Of a stretch of DNA of 64,000 nt, positions 1-9,195 are shown in pieces (the first letter of the stretch is position 1; every line of letters begins with the position of its first letter). The DNA comes from CAVXFB01 sp963760935 (GTDB lineage: Bacteria; Planctomycetota; Planctomycetia; Pirellulales; Thermoguttaceae), in contig CAVXFB010000002.1 in assembly GCA_963760935.1 (NCBI GenBank), positions 310,001-374,000 of the forward strand, given 5' to 3'. The notes beneath the pieces were generated by a model, which was not told the DNA's origin, did not search any database, and saw nothing but the letters and a program-made list of their open reading frames with translations. Made by a program: the position numbers and the translations under genes.

Positions 1-16
1 CCCGAACGCGGGCCGA

Positions 17-894
17 TCAGGGTAGGGCGGCCAGAAACTGGCCGACGGAGTTATAGTATTCCGTCGGCAGCGAGTCGTTGTGATTATGACCTGGAAGAAG
101 CAACCATCGCTTCGGCTCATTGGCAGCCTCGAATAGCCGGCGGCCAAACTGGATGGGTACGATCGTATCGGCGTCCCCGTGCACCTGTAGCAGCGGGCCG
201 TGGTATCGACCGATCTTGCTTTGGGAATCGAATCGCGTCCGCATTGCCCAACGGACGGGCAAAAATGGAAAGTGGTAGGCCGCCACGTCCGGCAGCGAAC
301 TAAAGCTGCTTTCGATGATCAACGCCCTGGCGCCGTCGTTGGCCGCCAGGTCGACCGCCACGGCGCCGCCGAGCGACTCGCCCAGCAGCACGACTTGGGA
401 TTCGGGAATCTTTTCGCGGGCAGCCAGCCACGGCGCGCCGCACGGGCGTCGGCCAGAACCCCTGCTTCGCTCGGCTTGCCTTGGCTTCGGCCATATCCGC
501 GATAGTCGAAGCAGAGCACCGACGCGCCGCTGCAATTGTGCAGCATCTGTAGCGCGTGGACGCGATGCGTGATATTGCCGCCGTTGCCATGGCAAAACAA
601 CACCGCCGCCTTCGGCTTATCGCTTGGCACATACCAGCCGTGTAGCGAGGTGCCGTCGTCCGCATGGAAGCAGGCATCCTCAACAGGCAGGCCCGCCGGC
701 TGCCAAACGCCCTCCGGATAAGCGAGCGGAAAGTAGATCAGCGACGTTTCGAGAAACATGGCAGCCACTACGACCAGAAGATAGGCCAAGATCGCGACGC
801 GGCACGCCCGCCAAGCCCACCGCCAGCAACGCGACGACCTCGCGTCGCGCGGGCGAGGCGAGGTCGCGGAAGCTGTATCATCGACGGATTGCAT
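17..894 (-). CDS. alpha/beta hydrolase, membrane-anchored (frameshifted)
   Basis: Serine hydrolase of the alpha/beta fold, probably an esterase or peptidase-like enzyme of unknown substrate. The N-terminal half has a membrane segment at about residues 34-52 and the oxyanion-side motif FCHGNGGN. The C-terminal half, in another frame, carries the nucleophile elbow GESLGG, the acid in HGDAD and the catalytic His in GHNH. The two halves join near position 436, where one base appears to be missing in a GC-rich run; all catalytic residues survive. The ATG overlaps the frame-corrected stop of the upstream DUF1571 gene (TAATG), so the two are probably translationally coupled. Whether the frameshift is real or a sequencing error cannot be told from one sequence. 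Confidence 0.8.
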
Positions 895-1845
895 TAACGT
901 TGAAACTTGTAGTTCGGGTTCTTGACGTCGAAGTCCGCGTCAGTGAACCCGTTATTGAGTTTCAAGTTCAGGTACGTGTACTCTTCGAGTAGTTCCGGCG
1001 CCGCCCTTCTCTTTCGGCCAATCGTACGATTCATAGCGGATGGGCAGGTTCAACTCTTTGTCGACGAAAATGCGGGCAAGGTGGAAGAGGAAGTTGCGCC
1101 GCGGCTCCGGATGCACCACTTCGATGCACGTGCATTCTCGGCCGTTGATCTTCGCGCCTTCGATGTATTTCACCTCGCACTCGCCGTACTTGACGTCCTT
1201 CTCGCCGACCTCGACCAGCCGGCGGGTCAAGTTCAGGATGCCAAGCTCCGTCAGCGGGTAGCGTTGGTTGCGCATGGCGACCGGTCCGTCAGGCCGAATC
1301 CTGACGGTGCCAAACATGGTGTTCTTCAGTCCAGGAGCCTCGTGCGCCCACATCAGCCCATCGTTCTGACCCTGGACGTACAATACCTCGCGGCCTTTGA
1401 CTTCGGGCGGGCCGACGAAGTACATGTAGACGCTATAGGGTTGGTGTCGGAGCTTGACGAACATATACTCGTAGTCCAGCACTTTGCCGCCGATCCGCTC
1501 GCGCTTGGCGACCGTGGCGGAGTAATCCTGGATCTTCTCGATGTTAGACATCCCGGCATATGCCCAGCGAAGCGTCGGCATCAGCGGATGTTCGTTGGCC
1601 GCCCCAACGCCCAACTTTGGCGCAGCCAAGGTCGCGGCCTGCGCGGACTCGGAGCGTTCGGCCACTTGATAGGCCGGGCGCGCTGCCGGAGCGGGAGTTG
1701 CCGCTGCGGCTGCCGCCGTGGGAGCGCCTCCTTCGGCCGTCTGCCGAAGCAGACCGCCAGGCTTTGCCGCCATTGCCGTGAGCATAATCCCAAAAGCCGC
1801 AACGGCCGGCAACCAACGCCGGACCTTCCTTGTCCTGTGAATCAT
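894..1845 (-). CDS. DUF1571 family exported protein (frameshifted near its C-terminus)
   Basis: Planctomycete-type DUF1571 protein of unknown function. An N-terminal hydrophobic segment (about residues 13-27) suggests export, and an Ala/Pro-rich linker follows. The conserved core begins near residue 95 (YSATVAKRERI) and includes YVGPPEVKGRE-like and RYESYDWPKE motifs. In the uncorrected frame the protein stops at 952. The expected family C-terminus (PELLEEYTYLNLKL, then NGFTDADFDV, ending in NYKFQR) is found in a neighbouring frame and ends at 894. A small indel near position 1000 (one extra or two missing bases) therefore breaks the gene. The corrected stop overlaps the start codon of the downstream hydrolase. 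Confidence 0.8.
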
Positions 1846-2214
1846 CTAATACCCTCCCTGTGAGGTGTCGCGAGACGACGCAAACCGTCACGTCGGACTG
1901 CCGCGGCTCCCATTGTGGTTCTTCCTTGACGTCAGGCTTCGCAGACGATGCGTTAACCGGCTGGTTTCGTTCCCTCTCCACCTATACGGCAAAGACAGGC
2001 AAGAGACAACGGTTTTTCCGTGTCAAATTTCGCCGAAACTTCGTTTTCCGGGGTTGGCCTTCCTCGACCTTATCGCAAATTCCTTGCGTGAGAATTACAA
2101 TGTTTGATCTAATAGCGATCAATTACCCAATCGTTGAGGTACGCAGACTGTGCGTTCTCTGGGGCTAATCGCTATATCTTACCTAGCTAACGTCCGACTG
2201 AGGAGCCCAGTTTC
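1846..2214. other. divergent intergenic region, 369 bp
   Basis: This lies between the start of the DUF1571 gene (minus strand) and the MBL hydrolase (plus strand), so promoters for both should be here. The part from about 2040 to 2200 is clearly more AT-rich than the flanks. No convincing -35/-10 pair, RNA gene or coding frame was identified. Confidence 0.4.
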
Positions 2215-2883
2215 GTGAAGCAACCGGATCTGCAACTTGCGACCATCGTCTCCGAACCCTTTGAGCAAAACTCCTATGTTGCCCGGCTTGCGGACCGTAG
2301 CGAGTGCGTGGTAATTGATCCGGGGTTCCAGCCCGACAAAATTCTTCGCTACCTGGACCAGCAGAAGATTGTGCCGGCGGCGATCCTCATTACGCACGGA
2401 CACAGCGATCATATTGCCGGAAATGCTGCCCTGAAGAAGCGGTGGCCCGATTGCCCGCTGGTAATCGGCGCCGGCGATGCCCCGAAGTTGACCGACCCGT
2501 GGCTCAATCTATCGGCCGGTTTCGGCAAGCCCCTGGTGAGCCCGGCTGCGGATGTGACGGTCAACGACGGCGACACCTACGAGGTCGCGGGCTGCGAGTG
2601 GCAAGTCCGTGCGATCCCGGGGCATTCGACCGGTCATGTCGTGTACCTCTGGGAAGGACAGGAGCCGGCGATGGTGTTCGTCGGCGACGTGATCTTCGCC
2701 GGCAGCATTGGGCGCACAGACTTTCCCGATGGCGACCAGCGCCGACTGGTCCTCGGAATCCGCTCGCAAATTTTCACCTTGCCGGATGATACGATCCTTC
2801 TGTCCGGGCACGGCCCGACAACAACCGTCGGCGAGGAGAAACGCAGCAATCCGTTCTGCGGCTTAGGGACGCGGATGTCGTGA
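2215..2883 (+). CDS. MBL-fold metallo-hydrolase, glyoxalase II-like
   Basis: Metallo-beta-lactamase-fold hydrolase of the hydroxyacylglutathione hydrolase (GloB) type, probably cytosolic, hydrolysing a thioester such as an S-acyl-thiol conjugate. The signature THGHSDHIAG (around residue 60) supplies the two metal sites. Further metal ligands are in GHSTGHV and VGDVIFAGSIGRTDF, and the final His is in SGHGPTTT. The ending GEEKRSNPF is typical of this subfamily. At 222 residues it is short, without the substrate-binding C-terminal domain of classical GloB. The start is GTG, preceded by an AGGAG-type ribosome-binding site (gaggag, 2199-2204). The natural substrate is not evident from context. 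Confidence 0.85.
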   Translation: MKQPDLQLATIVSEPFEQNSYVARLADRSECVVIDPGFQPDKILRYLDQQKIVPAAILITHGHSDHIAGNAALKKRWPDCPLVIGAGDAPKLTDPWLNLSAGFGKPLVSPAADVTVNDGDTYEVAGCEWQVRAIPGHSTGHVVYLWEGQEPAMVFVGDVIFAGSIGRTDFPDGDQRRLVLGIRSQIFTLPDDTILLSGHGPTTTVGEEKRSNPFCGLGTRMS

Positions 2884-2965
2884 CCGCTCTGGAGAGTGGT
2901 GAATTATTGTGAGGATGCGGTGTGCCAAGGGCATAGTAAACCGCATCGAGTCTCGGTCCACCATG

Positions 2966-3637
2966 CTAAACGCCGACGCCAAACGCGCGGCTGCTGCGGG
3001 CAGCCACCGTCTGCGTCTGGCTCGACCACTTGGCCTTGGCACACTCCATATCGCCGGCGGGACAATGCGCGCAGTTGCCGTGGCCGCCTTTTTCTGGCCG
3101 AATAACGTGCATGCAGCGCACTTCCATGGTCGTTTCGGTGCCCGCCGGATCGTACGACACAATCCGCGAAATCGCTTCGTTCTCGACCGCGACGATGACG
3201 TGCCACGTCTTCCCCGGATGTTCCATGCTCTGCCGATTCAGCGCCAACACGGTGGCTTCCGCCTGCGGATAGCCGCTGCACTCCTCGCCGCTGCGGCCGT
3301 GTGCCTGCCACACGCAGTTAGGCACGTCCAGCGGAGAATCGGGCTCCCAGCCGTCGGGCCACCAGATTGCCGTGGCCTTATATGTGATGGGCGTGCAAAG
3401 GCGTGCCGAGGGCCAGCGGCTCCCGATGCTGCCCGGCTCGACCACGATTGCCCAGCGATTGCACGTCTGAGCGTCGGGACTTTCGTTGTGCTCCATCGCC
3501 CGGGCCACGGCCTCGAACAGGTCGTCCGACTCCATTAGCACGCCCACCGATCCGTGGAACTCCAGCGGCACGTCGTCGACGGTCTCCGGCTTCCAGTTCG
3601 CGGGCCGATCAATAATCGCCACCTGATATTTGGGCAT
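2966..3637 (-). CDS. conserved hypothetical protein
   Basis: Unrecognised protein of about 223 residues with no signal peptide or membrane segment. The N-terminus (MPKYQVAIIDRP) and middle part (RWAIVVEPGSIG, ATAIWWPDGWEPD) look like a folded soluble domain rich in Trp and acidic residues. The C-terminal third has a possible zinc-binding group (CAHCPAGDMEC). The last 25 residues are Ser/Arg/Ala-rich and less convincing, so the true end may be in another frame if there is an indel. Codon use matches the neighbours. It stands alone between two genes on different strands, so context gives no function. Confidence 0.55.
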   Translation of the reverse strand: MPKYQVAIIDRPANWKPETVDDVPLEFHGSVGVLMESDDLFEAVARAMEHNESPDAQTCNRWAIVVEPGSIGSRWPSARLCTPITYKATAIWWPDGWEPDSPLDVPNCVWQAHGRSGEECSGYPQAEATVLALNRQSMEHPGKTWHVIVAVENEAISRIVSYDPAGTETTMEVRCMHVIRPEKGGHGNCAHCPAGDMECAKAKWSSQTQTVAARSSRAFGVGV

Positions 3638-3748
3638 AAATAGCTCCGTTCGTGCAGGTCAGCATCGCGTAGTATCGTATCACCCTAGCGCGCGCGATTC
3701 GAGCGCCGTTTTGTTTACCACGGGAGAACGGCATAGTCCTGACGCGAA

Positions 3749-3824
3749 GGGGTCAGGTCCATGTTTTCGGAGTCAGGGTAACGGCCATCGCCATATATAT
3801 GAGCCGAAAAATGGACCAGACCCC
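3749..3824. repeat. 76-bp palindromic dispersed repeat, copy 1
   Basis: Two arms of about 21 bp, GGGGTCAGGTCCATGTTTTC... at 3749-3770 and its near reverse complement (CCGAAAAATGGACCAGACCC, 3804-3824), flank a 33-bp centre. A second copy with the same total length (76 bp) lies at 20529-20604, and its centre is also partly conserved (CGCCAT...TATGAG). In this copy the palindrome extends outward with GAGAACGGC (about 3725-3733) against GCCGTTCTC (about 3832-3840). It resembles REP-type elements moved by IS200-like REP-associated transposases, but no such transposase is in the window. Confidence 0.75.
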
Positions 3825-3911
3825 GGCCTTGGCCGTTCTCCTGTTGTTTACCAAGAGCCGCACCAACGACAGATCACCATTTCGAGCGCAGTCCGGCGTG
3901 CTGTGGCGGGC

Positions 3912-5627
3912 CTACAACTCGTCGCGTTCTCTTATTACGGGGTGCGAAGCCGTTTCCCCGCTCGATTGAGGCAGCGTGGCTGGCAACTCTAGCGTAAAGC
4001 GGCAGCCAACGGGCTGGTTTTCAACGGTGATCCGCCCGCCGTGCTCGCTAAGGATTTTCTGGCTCACCGGGAGACCGAGCCCTGTGCCACGGCTCTTCTT
4101 CGACGCTACGAAGGGGCTGAAGAGGTGTTCTAATTGGTCGGCGGGGATGCCCGGCCCATTGTCGCCCACCGCGACGCGTGCCAATTGCTCGTCGGCACAA
4201 TATTGGGTGCTGATTTCGACCCGTCGCGGCTCGTCACGATCGCTGAGCACGTCCAGTGCATTGGTCACGATGTTGAGCACCGCGCGGTGGATCCCCTCCG
4301 GATCGAAAATCAACTGCGGCATCGGATCGCCCGGTTGCCATCGCAATTCAATTTGGCACTCTTCCGCCCGCAACCGCACCACCTCGATCACGTCGGAGAC
4401 AACCTCGTTGAGGTTGGCCGTCGTCAGATCAGGCTCGCGCTCCTTGCTGAATGTCAACATGTCGAGCACCAAGGCGGAGATGCGATTCTGATTGCGCTCG
4501 ACGATGTTCCAGCCTTTGCGCAGCACGTCGTCGTCGTGGTCCTTTAGACCCATTTCGATCAAGTAGCTGCCGCCACGAATGCCCTGTAGGATGTTCTTGA
4601 TATGGTGTGAGAGCATGGCGACCGTCTGACCAACGGCTGCCAATCGCTCGGCCTGAACCATGGCCGAATAATAGCGCGTGTCCTCGACTGCCAACGCCGC
4701 CTGATGAGCAATGGCGATCATCAGCTTCAGGTGGTCCTCTGTGAACTTGTTCGTCACGCCCTGTTGGAGCAATTGCCGGGCCGAGGTCGACGTGTCGATG
4801 TAGACGACTCCCACCACGTCGTAGCGTCCTTGCATCGGTACGCAGATTGCCTCCCGAACGCCCATCTGCATAATGCTTCCGCCGGGGTCCCAGCGATCAT
4901 CCTGCTTGGCGTCGCTGGTGATGACACCCTCGTTGCGCTCGATGACGTAGTCGAGAATTGTCTTGCTGATTGTGATCCGATCGTCGGCGCGGAGTCCCTG
5001 CCTCGTCCGCCGCACCTTGGGCTGAAGTGCCTTTGACGTCGGGTCCATCAGCATAATGCAGCCTCGGTCGGCCTCGACCCACTCGAAGATCAACTCCATG
5101 ATGCGGTGTAGCAACTGGTCGATGTCCAGCGTGTGGCTGACCGCCAGTGCCGTGCGGTACATGACCTGCAAGTTGCTACGCGCCCGGGCGAGCCACGAAT
5201 TCTGCGGCGAATCCGAGCCGAATTCGAGGATGCGGCTGCCTTCCTCTTGCGTAACCGAGCGTACGATTTGCGAGCGGTCCCCCAAATCCTCCGCCGCGCC
5301 GATGCTGACGACTTTGGCCAGATCTTCTTGCGACTCTTCGGCCGGACCGGTGTAGAGCATCAGCGTGCTGCCCAACTGGACTTGGTCGCCGCTGGCCAGA
5401 ACGTGCTGGCGGATGCGTTGTCCGTTGACGAACGTCCCGTTGGAACTGCCAAGATCTGAAATCGTGTACTCATCCGCAGCGTGGCGGATCTCGGCGTGGT
5501 GGCGCGAGACTTCCGTGTCGTGCAGTTGCAGAGTGTTCGATGCGTCGCGACCCAGGCGGATGTTCGGCCCGACTAATTCAAAACGATTGCCTTGATCAGG
5601 TCCGCGAATAACAAACAGCGTCGGCAC
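3912..5627 (-). CDS. FHA-GAF sensor histidine kinase
   Basis: Soluble sensor kinase of 571 residues. An N-terminal FHA phosphothreonine-binding domain spans about residues 1-95 (LGRDASNTLQLHDTEVSRHH, SSNGTFVNG). A GAF domain follows at about 165-325 (ADRGCIMLMD, GVREAICVPM). The kinase core has the phospho-acceptor region MLSHHIKNILQGIRGG, an N box (HRAVLNIVTNALDVL), a G1 box (VGDNGPGIP) and a G2 box (RGTGLGLPVSQKIL). No receiver or membrane segment is present. The receiver-like gene 70 bp upstream on the same strand is a plausible partner. The FHA domain suggests that Ser/Thr kinase signalling feeds into a His-Asp relay; this is inference from domain content. Confidence 0.9.
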   Translation of the reverse strand: MPTLFVIRGPDQGNRFELVGPNIRLGRDASNTLQLHDTEVSRHHAEIRHAADEYTISDLGSSNGTFVNGQRIRQHVLASGDQVQLGSTLMLYTGPAEESQEDLAKVVSIGAAEDLGDRSQIVRSVTQEEGSRILEFGSDSPQNSWLARARSNLQVMYRTALAVSHTLDIDQLLHRIMELIFEWVEADRGCIMLMDPTSKALQPKVRRTRQGLRADDRITISKTILDYVIERNEGVITSDAKQDDRWDPGGSIMQMGVREAICVPMQGRYDVVGVVYIDTSTSARQLLQQGVTNKFTEDHLKLMIAIAHQAALAVEDTRYYSAMVQAERLAAVGQTVAMLSHHIKNILQGIRGGSYLIEMGLKDHDDDVLRKGWNIVERNQNRISALVLDMLTFSKEREPDLTTANLNEVVSDVIEVVRLRAEECQIELRWQPGDPMPQLIFDPEGIHRAVLNIVTNALDVLSDRDEPRRVEISTQYCADEQLARVAVGDNGPGIPADQLEHLFSPFVASKKSRGTGLGLPVSQKILSEHGGRITVENQPVGCRFTLELPATLPQSSGETASHPVIRERDEL

Positions 5628-5696
5628 AATCGAGACTCCCCGAGCGGGCGTCGATGGACGTCAGGAAAGCAACGTCGCAGGGCAGATTCGAGCAGG

Positions 5697-6200
5697 TTAG
5701 CCGCCTGCTGCACGGCTGCGGACGTTGTCTTTCGCTTGGCCACTGGCAGCCAATAACTCTTCGATTTTACGAATCAGCGGGGCGTAATGATAGGGCTTGG
5801 CCACCACTTCCCCCTCGAATGGCACGCCGTGCCGGCGGCGCAGTTTGCCCAAGAGGATCATTTGCGGCCGGTTCGCCGCTGGCCGATGTACACGGGTCAG
5901 AAATGAAGCGCCCGGAAGCTCGCCGTTCAGTGTCTCGTCCAACTCCGCATCGAGCACGATCACGTCAGGGCGATGCTGTTGGGCAAGTTTGCTCCCCGCG
6001 GCCACGTTTCGGGCGGCAAGCGTTCGCACGCCACGTCGTTCTAGTACGGTTTGCAGAACGTCGTGCGTTTCCTCGCAGCGGTCGACAATCAAGACAGTCG
6101 GTTCGCAGCCCAATTTCGCGCCCTCCGTGGCAGATATTTGCAGGACTTCTTGTCCCGCAGTCAGCATCGCAAGGATAGCGTTCCGCATTGCTGCCGTCAA
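5697..6200 (-). CDS. response-regulator receiver domain protein
   Basis: Single receiver-like domain of about 120 residues after a variable N-terminus. The strand motifs TVLIVDRCEE, DVIVLDAELDE (phospho-acceptor Asp in VLDAE), MILLGK and VVAKPY (conserved Lys-Pro) mark a CheY fold. The Thr/Ser position is replaced by Gly-Lys in ILLGK, so it may be a degenerate receiver. No output domain is visible. It precedes the FHA-GAF kinase by 70 bp and is probably cotranscribed with it. Several ATG codons lie near the 5' end (6200, 6188), so the exact start is uncertain. Confidence 0.75.
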   Translation of the reverse strand: MTAAMRNAILAMLTAGQEVLQISATEGAKLGCEPTVLIVDRCEETHDVLQTVLERRGVRTLAARNVAAGSKLAQQHRPDVIVLDAELDETLNGELPGASFLTRVHRPAANRPQMILLGKLRRRHGVPFEGEVVAKPYHYAPLIRKIEELLAASGQAKDNVRSRAAGG

Positions 6201-6625
6201 AGGCAGAATCGAGTGGCGGCAGGGAGCCGCTCGGGAGGGCTGACTCGCTGAGCGGTGGCACGGGCCGTAGCGAGCAGCCGATTGGAACCACCAAGATGCG
6301 AAACGTTGCGTCTTGGCGTCGTGGTGGCTCGTCTATAGCGTGCCGAACCGGGCCGCGCGAGCGAATCTCTCAGAAGTGAGGCAAGGCGGCACTGGGGGCG
6401 GATTGAACAGGCCGTTTGCCAGCGGCCGTAGGCTGTTACAGGGCAAGATTTTAGGATTATGTGCCAGGGTCGAATTATCTGCTATTTACCCAAACGCCGT
6501 TAATCGGCAGAATACCGCGTCCCTGGGAACCGAATTCGATCCATCGAAGACCCAGTCGGTACGGCGTCTGGAAGGGAACCGACGCCAGGTCAGGGAAGAC
6601 CGACGCAAAAGCAAGGAGTGCTGAC
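6201..6625. other. divergent intergenic region, 425 bp
   Basis: This region separates the receiver gene (minus) from the OmpH-like gene (plus). It should contain both promoters. An open frame continues upstream of the OmpH start, but its composition is unlike a protein and the signal peptide begins only at 6626. No RNA gene or mobile element was recognised. Confidence 0.35.
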
Positions 6626-7279
6626 GTGAAAAAGTCCCATCGTTGGGCCATACTGGCCGCCGCCGTTGCCACGGTAAGCTATTTGATCCTACCCGCGCTC
6701 GCACAAGCCCCGGTCCGCACGGGCGCTGCGCCTAATATCGCCCTGGTCGATATTAGCTACATCTTCAAGAATCATGGCCGCTTCAAGGGGCAGATGGACG
6801 AGATGAAGGCCGACGTGCAACGTGCCGAGACAAACGTCAAGACGAAGCGCGACGAGATCACGAAGCTGGCTGAGCGGTTGCAGGAGTTCCGCAAAGGGAC
6901 GCAGGACTACAAGCAGTTGGAAGAAGAACTGGCCAAGCGCCAGGCCGATCTCTCCGTGCAGGTCACGCTGCAAAAAAATCAGTTTCTGCAACGCGAGGCC
7001 GAAATCTACTACAACGTCTATCAAGAAATCTCGCAGGCCACCGAATACTACGCCAAGCAACACGGCATCGACATGGTGCTGCGGTTCAACGGCGACCCGG
7101 CGGACGTTCAGCGGCCGGACAGCATCTTGAGTTTTATCAACAAGCCGGTCGTCTACTATCAGCAGAGCCTGGATATCACGCCGGCGATCTTGACCGAGTT
7201 GAATCGGACGGCGATCAATCCCGGTCCGGCCAACCGCACCGCGCCGTTGCGCCCCGGAGTGCAATTTGGCCCGCGGTAG
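6626..7279 (+). CDS. OmpH/Skp-family periplasmic chaperone
   Basis: Exported protein of 217 residues. GTG at 6626, with AAGGAG just upstream (6613-6618), starts a clean signal peptide (KKSHRWAILAAAVATVSYLI, cleavage near ALAQA). The mature part begins with NIALVDISYIFKNHGRFKGQ, the usual beta-strand start of the OmpH/Skp fold. A long coiled-coil-forming helical stretch follows (about residues 55-130, rich in Lys/Glu/Gln). The family binds unfolded outer-membrane proteins in the periplasm. Its position just before lpxC and lpxA fits an outer-membrane biogenesis block. A longer reading frame from 6461 exists but would bury the signal peptide. Confidence 0.85.
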   Translation: MKKSHRWAILAAAVATVSYLILPALAQAPVRTGAAPNIALVDISYIFKNHGRFKGQMDEMKADVQRAETNVKTKRDEITKLAERLQEFRKGTQDYKQLEEELAKRQADLSVQVTLQKNQFLQREAEIYYNVYQEISQATEYYAKQHGIDMVLRFNGDPADVQRPDSILSFINKPVVYYQQSLDITPAILTELNRTAINPGPANRTAPLRPGVQFGPR

Positions 7280-7373
7280 GATGTAATCTGGTTCGCCGCC
7301 GCCGACCAAGGATGGCCGGTCGTTGCGGCGAGTAACTTCCCTATACCTTGTCACGGACGACTGGCATCTCTGG

Positions 7374-8249
7374 ATGTACGCCACACGAAAGCAGCGAACG
7401 ATTGCCGCCCACGCCACGGTTCCCGGCGTGGGTTATTGGAGCGGCGAAGACGTCCGCGTCGAGTTCCGGCCCGCGCCGGTCGACACGGGCATTGTCTTCG
7501 TCCGCGCCGACCTCAAGGGTTGCCCGCGGATTCCGGCCACGATCGATCACCGGATCGAAATCCCCCGGCGAACCAGCCTGCGTTGCGGTGAAGCCACCGT
7601 CGAGATGGTCGAGCACATCATGGGCGCGCTGGCCGGCTTGCAGATCGACAACTGCGAACTGTGGGTTGATCGCACCGAGATGCCCGGCTGCGACGGTTCC
7701 TTCTTGCCGTTTGTCGAAGCGCTACGCGCGGTAGGCGCCGTCGAGCAGGACGCCCAGCGACGCCGCCAGGTTATTCGTCGCCCCATCCGCTTGGGCAGCG
7801 GCGAAAGTTGGATCGAAGCCCAACCTTGCTCGTCGAGCAAGACAGTGCTTCGCTACGAACTCGATTACGGCAGCGGCAACCCCATCGGCCGGCAGTCGTT
7901 GGAAGTTTCCCTATCGCCCCGCCATTTCCACATGAATCTCGCTCCCAGCCGGACGTTCATGCTGGAATCGGAAGCTGCCGCCATGAAGGCTCAGGGGCTC
8001 GCTGCGCGAGCCACGTGCAAGGATTTGCTCGTGTTCGGCCAATATGGGCCGATCGACAATCAGCTTCGTTTTCCCGATGAGTGCGTACGACACAAGCTGG
8101 CCGATTTGGTAGGCGACCTCGCTCTGGCCGGCTGCGACCTCGTCGGCCGTTTCGTCGCTTACCGCAGCGGCCATCGACTCAACGCCGAACTGGTTCGCGC
8201 CCTCGCCGACCAGGGACAAGTTCAGAATGAACTCAAACGCTGTGCATAA
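7374..8249 (+). CDS. lpxC: UDP-3-O-acyl-N-acetylglucosamine deacetylase
   Basis: LpxC, the zinc deacetylase that commits UDP-3-O-acyl-GlcNAc to lipid A synthesis in the cytosol. Zinc ligands and active-site motifs are visible: VEHIMGALAGL (first His), HKLADLVGDLAL (second His and Asp) and SGHRLNAELV (catalytic His). The early motif TVPGVGYWSGEDVRVEFRPA is typical of the family, although here it is not fused to FabZ. ATG at 7374 is chosen because family similarity starts right after it; an upstream start at 7323 is possible. It lies 65 bp before lpxA and follows the Skp-like gene, so all are probably cotranscribed. Its presence implies a lipid A-type outer membrane. Confidence 0.93.
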   Translation: MYATRKQRTIAAHATVPGVGYWSGEDVRVEFRPAPVDTGIVFVRADLKGCPRIPATIDHRIEIPRRTSLRCGEATVEMVEHIMGALAGLQIDNCELWVDRTEMPGCDGSFLPFVEALRAVGAVEQDAQRRRQVIRRPIRLGSGESWIEAQPCSSSKTVLRYELDYGSGNPIGRQSLEVSLSPRHFHMNLAPSRTFMLESEAAAMKAQGLAARATCKDLLVFGQYGPIDNQLRFPDECVRHKLADLVGDLALAGCDLVGRFVAYRSGHRLNAELVRALADQGQVQNELKRCA

Positions 8250-8314
8250 ACACCAAAATATGTGGTAGGCGACCCGCGTCGCTTTCTGCATACCACCGTG
8301 AAGGAGTCACGGAG

Positions 8315-9121
8315 ATGGCTACCTACCTCGCCGACAATGCATCGATCGATAGCCGAGCCGAGATCGACGACGACGTCGAGATCGGACCCTACTGCGTTAT
8401 CGGGCCGAAGGTCCGCATTGGACGCGGCACGCGGCTGGAAAACAATGTCACGCTCATGGGAAACGTTTCCATCGGCTGCTACAACCATCTCTATCCCAAC
8501 GCCGTCATCGGCGGCGAGCCGCAGGATATCAGCTATACCGGCCGCGACACGAAGGTCCAAATCGGCGATCACAACATCATCCGCGAGTGCGTCACGATCA
8601 ATCGGGCGTCCGAAAAGGAAGATGGCGTTACGCGGATCGGCGACCACAACTTCCTGATGGGCTGCTGCCACATCGCCCACGATTGCCAATTGGGCAACCA
8701 TATCATCATCGCCAATAGCACGCTCCTGGCGGGCCACGTTCACGTCCACGATCACGTCTCGCTTTCCGGCGCCGTGGCCGTGCACCACTTTGTTACCATC
8801 GGCAGCTACAGCTTCGTGGGCGGGTTGAGCGCCGTCCGCCACGACGTGCCCCCGTATATGCTCGTCGAAGGCTATCCCGCGCGGCCCCGCTGCATTAACG
8901 CCGTCGGTCTGAAACGCAATAGTTTCTCGCCGCAAGTCATCCAAGCTCTGGCCGAGGCTCACCGCCTGCTCTACCGCTCGAAGGTCGGCCTCGAAAACGC
9001 CTGGGAAATCCTCCGCGCCAACGGCCAATTGGTGCCCCAGGTAAACCACCTGTTGAGTTTTGTCCAAGGCCAGCACGAGGGCCTGCACGGACGTGGCCGC
9101 GAGCGAAGAAAAGCTGCCTGA
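8315..9121 (+). CDS. lpxA: UDP-N-acetylglucosamine acyltransferase
   Basis: LpxA, which transfers a 3-hydroxyacyl chain from ACP to UDP-GlcNAc in the first step of lipid A synthesis. The protein is a left-handed beta helix built of hexapeptide repeats over about residues 1-190 (DVEIGPYCVIGPKVRIGRG, NHIIIANSTLLAGHVHV). The catalytic His lies in CHIAHDCQLGNH. The C-terminal helical part is shorter than in E. coli but complete, 268 residues in all. GGAG is positioned just before the ATG. It lies directly downstream of lpxC and upstream of a Gfo/Idh/MocA oxidoreductase, an order common in bacteria outside the proteobacteria. Confidence 0.93.
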   Translation: MATYLADNASIDSRAEIDDDVEIGPYCVIGPKVRIGRGTRLENNVTLMGNVSIGCYNHLYPNAVIGGEPQDISYTGRDTKVQIGDHNIIRECVTINRASEKEDGVTRIGDHNFLMGCCHIAHDCQLGNHIIIANSTLLAGHVHVHDHVSLSGAVAVHHFVTIGSYSFVGGLSAVRHDVPPYMLVEGYPARPRCINAVGLKRNSFSPQVIQALAEAHRLLYRSKVGLENAWEILRANGQLVPQVNHLLSFVQGQHEGLHGRGRERRKAA

Positions 9122-9127
9122 AATGAA

Positions 9128-9178
9128 GAGCTGTCGGCGGTCAGCTATCAGCGGACAGCTCCTGCAATGGCTGATAGC
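9128..9178. repeat. nested inverted repeats after lpxA
   Basis: GAGCTGTC (9128-9135) pairs with GACAGCTC (9154-9161), and GCTATCAGC (9144-9152) pairs with GCTGATAGC (9170-9178). These can form alternative hairpins between lpxA and the oxidoreductase gene. There is no U-run, so they may be a dispersed repeat or an RNA-stability element rather than an intrinsic terminator. A fragment of the same motif (GCTGATAGCTGAAAGC) lies just before glpD. Confidence 0.45.
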
Positions 9179-9195
9179 CCATAGCTGAGAGCTTT

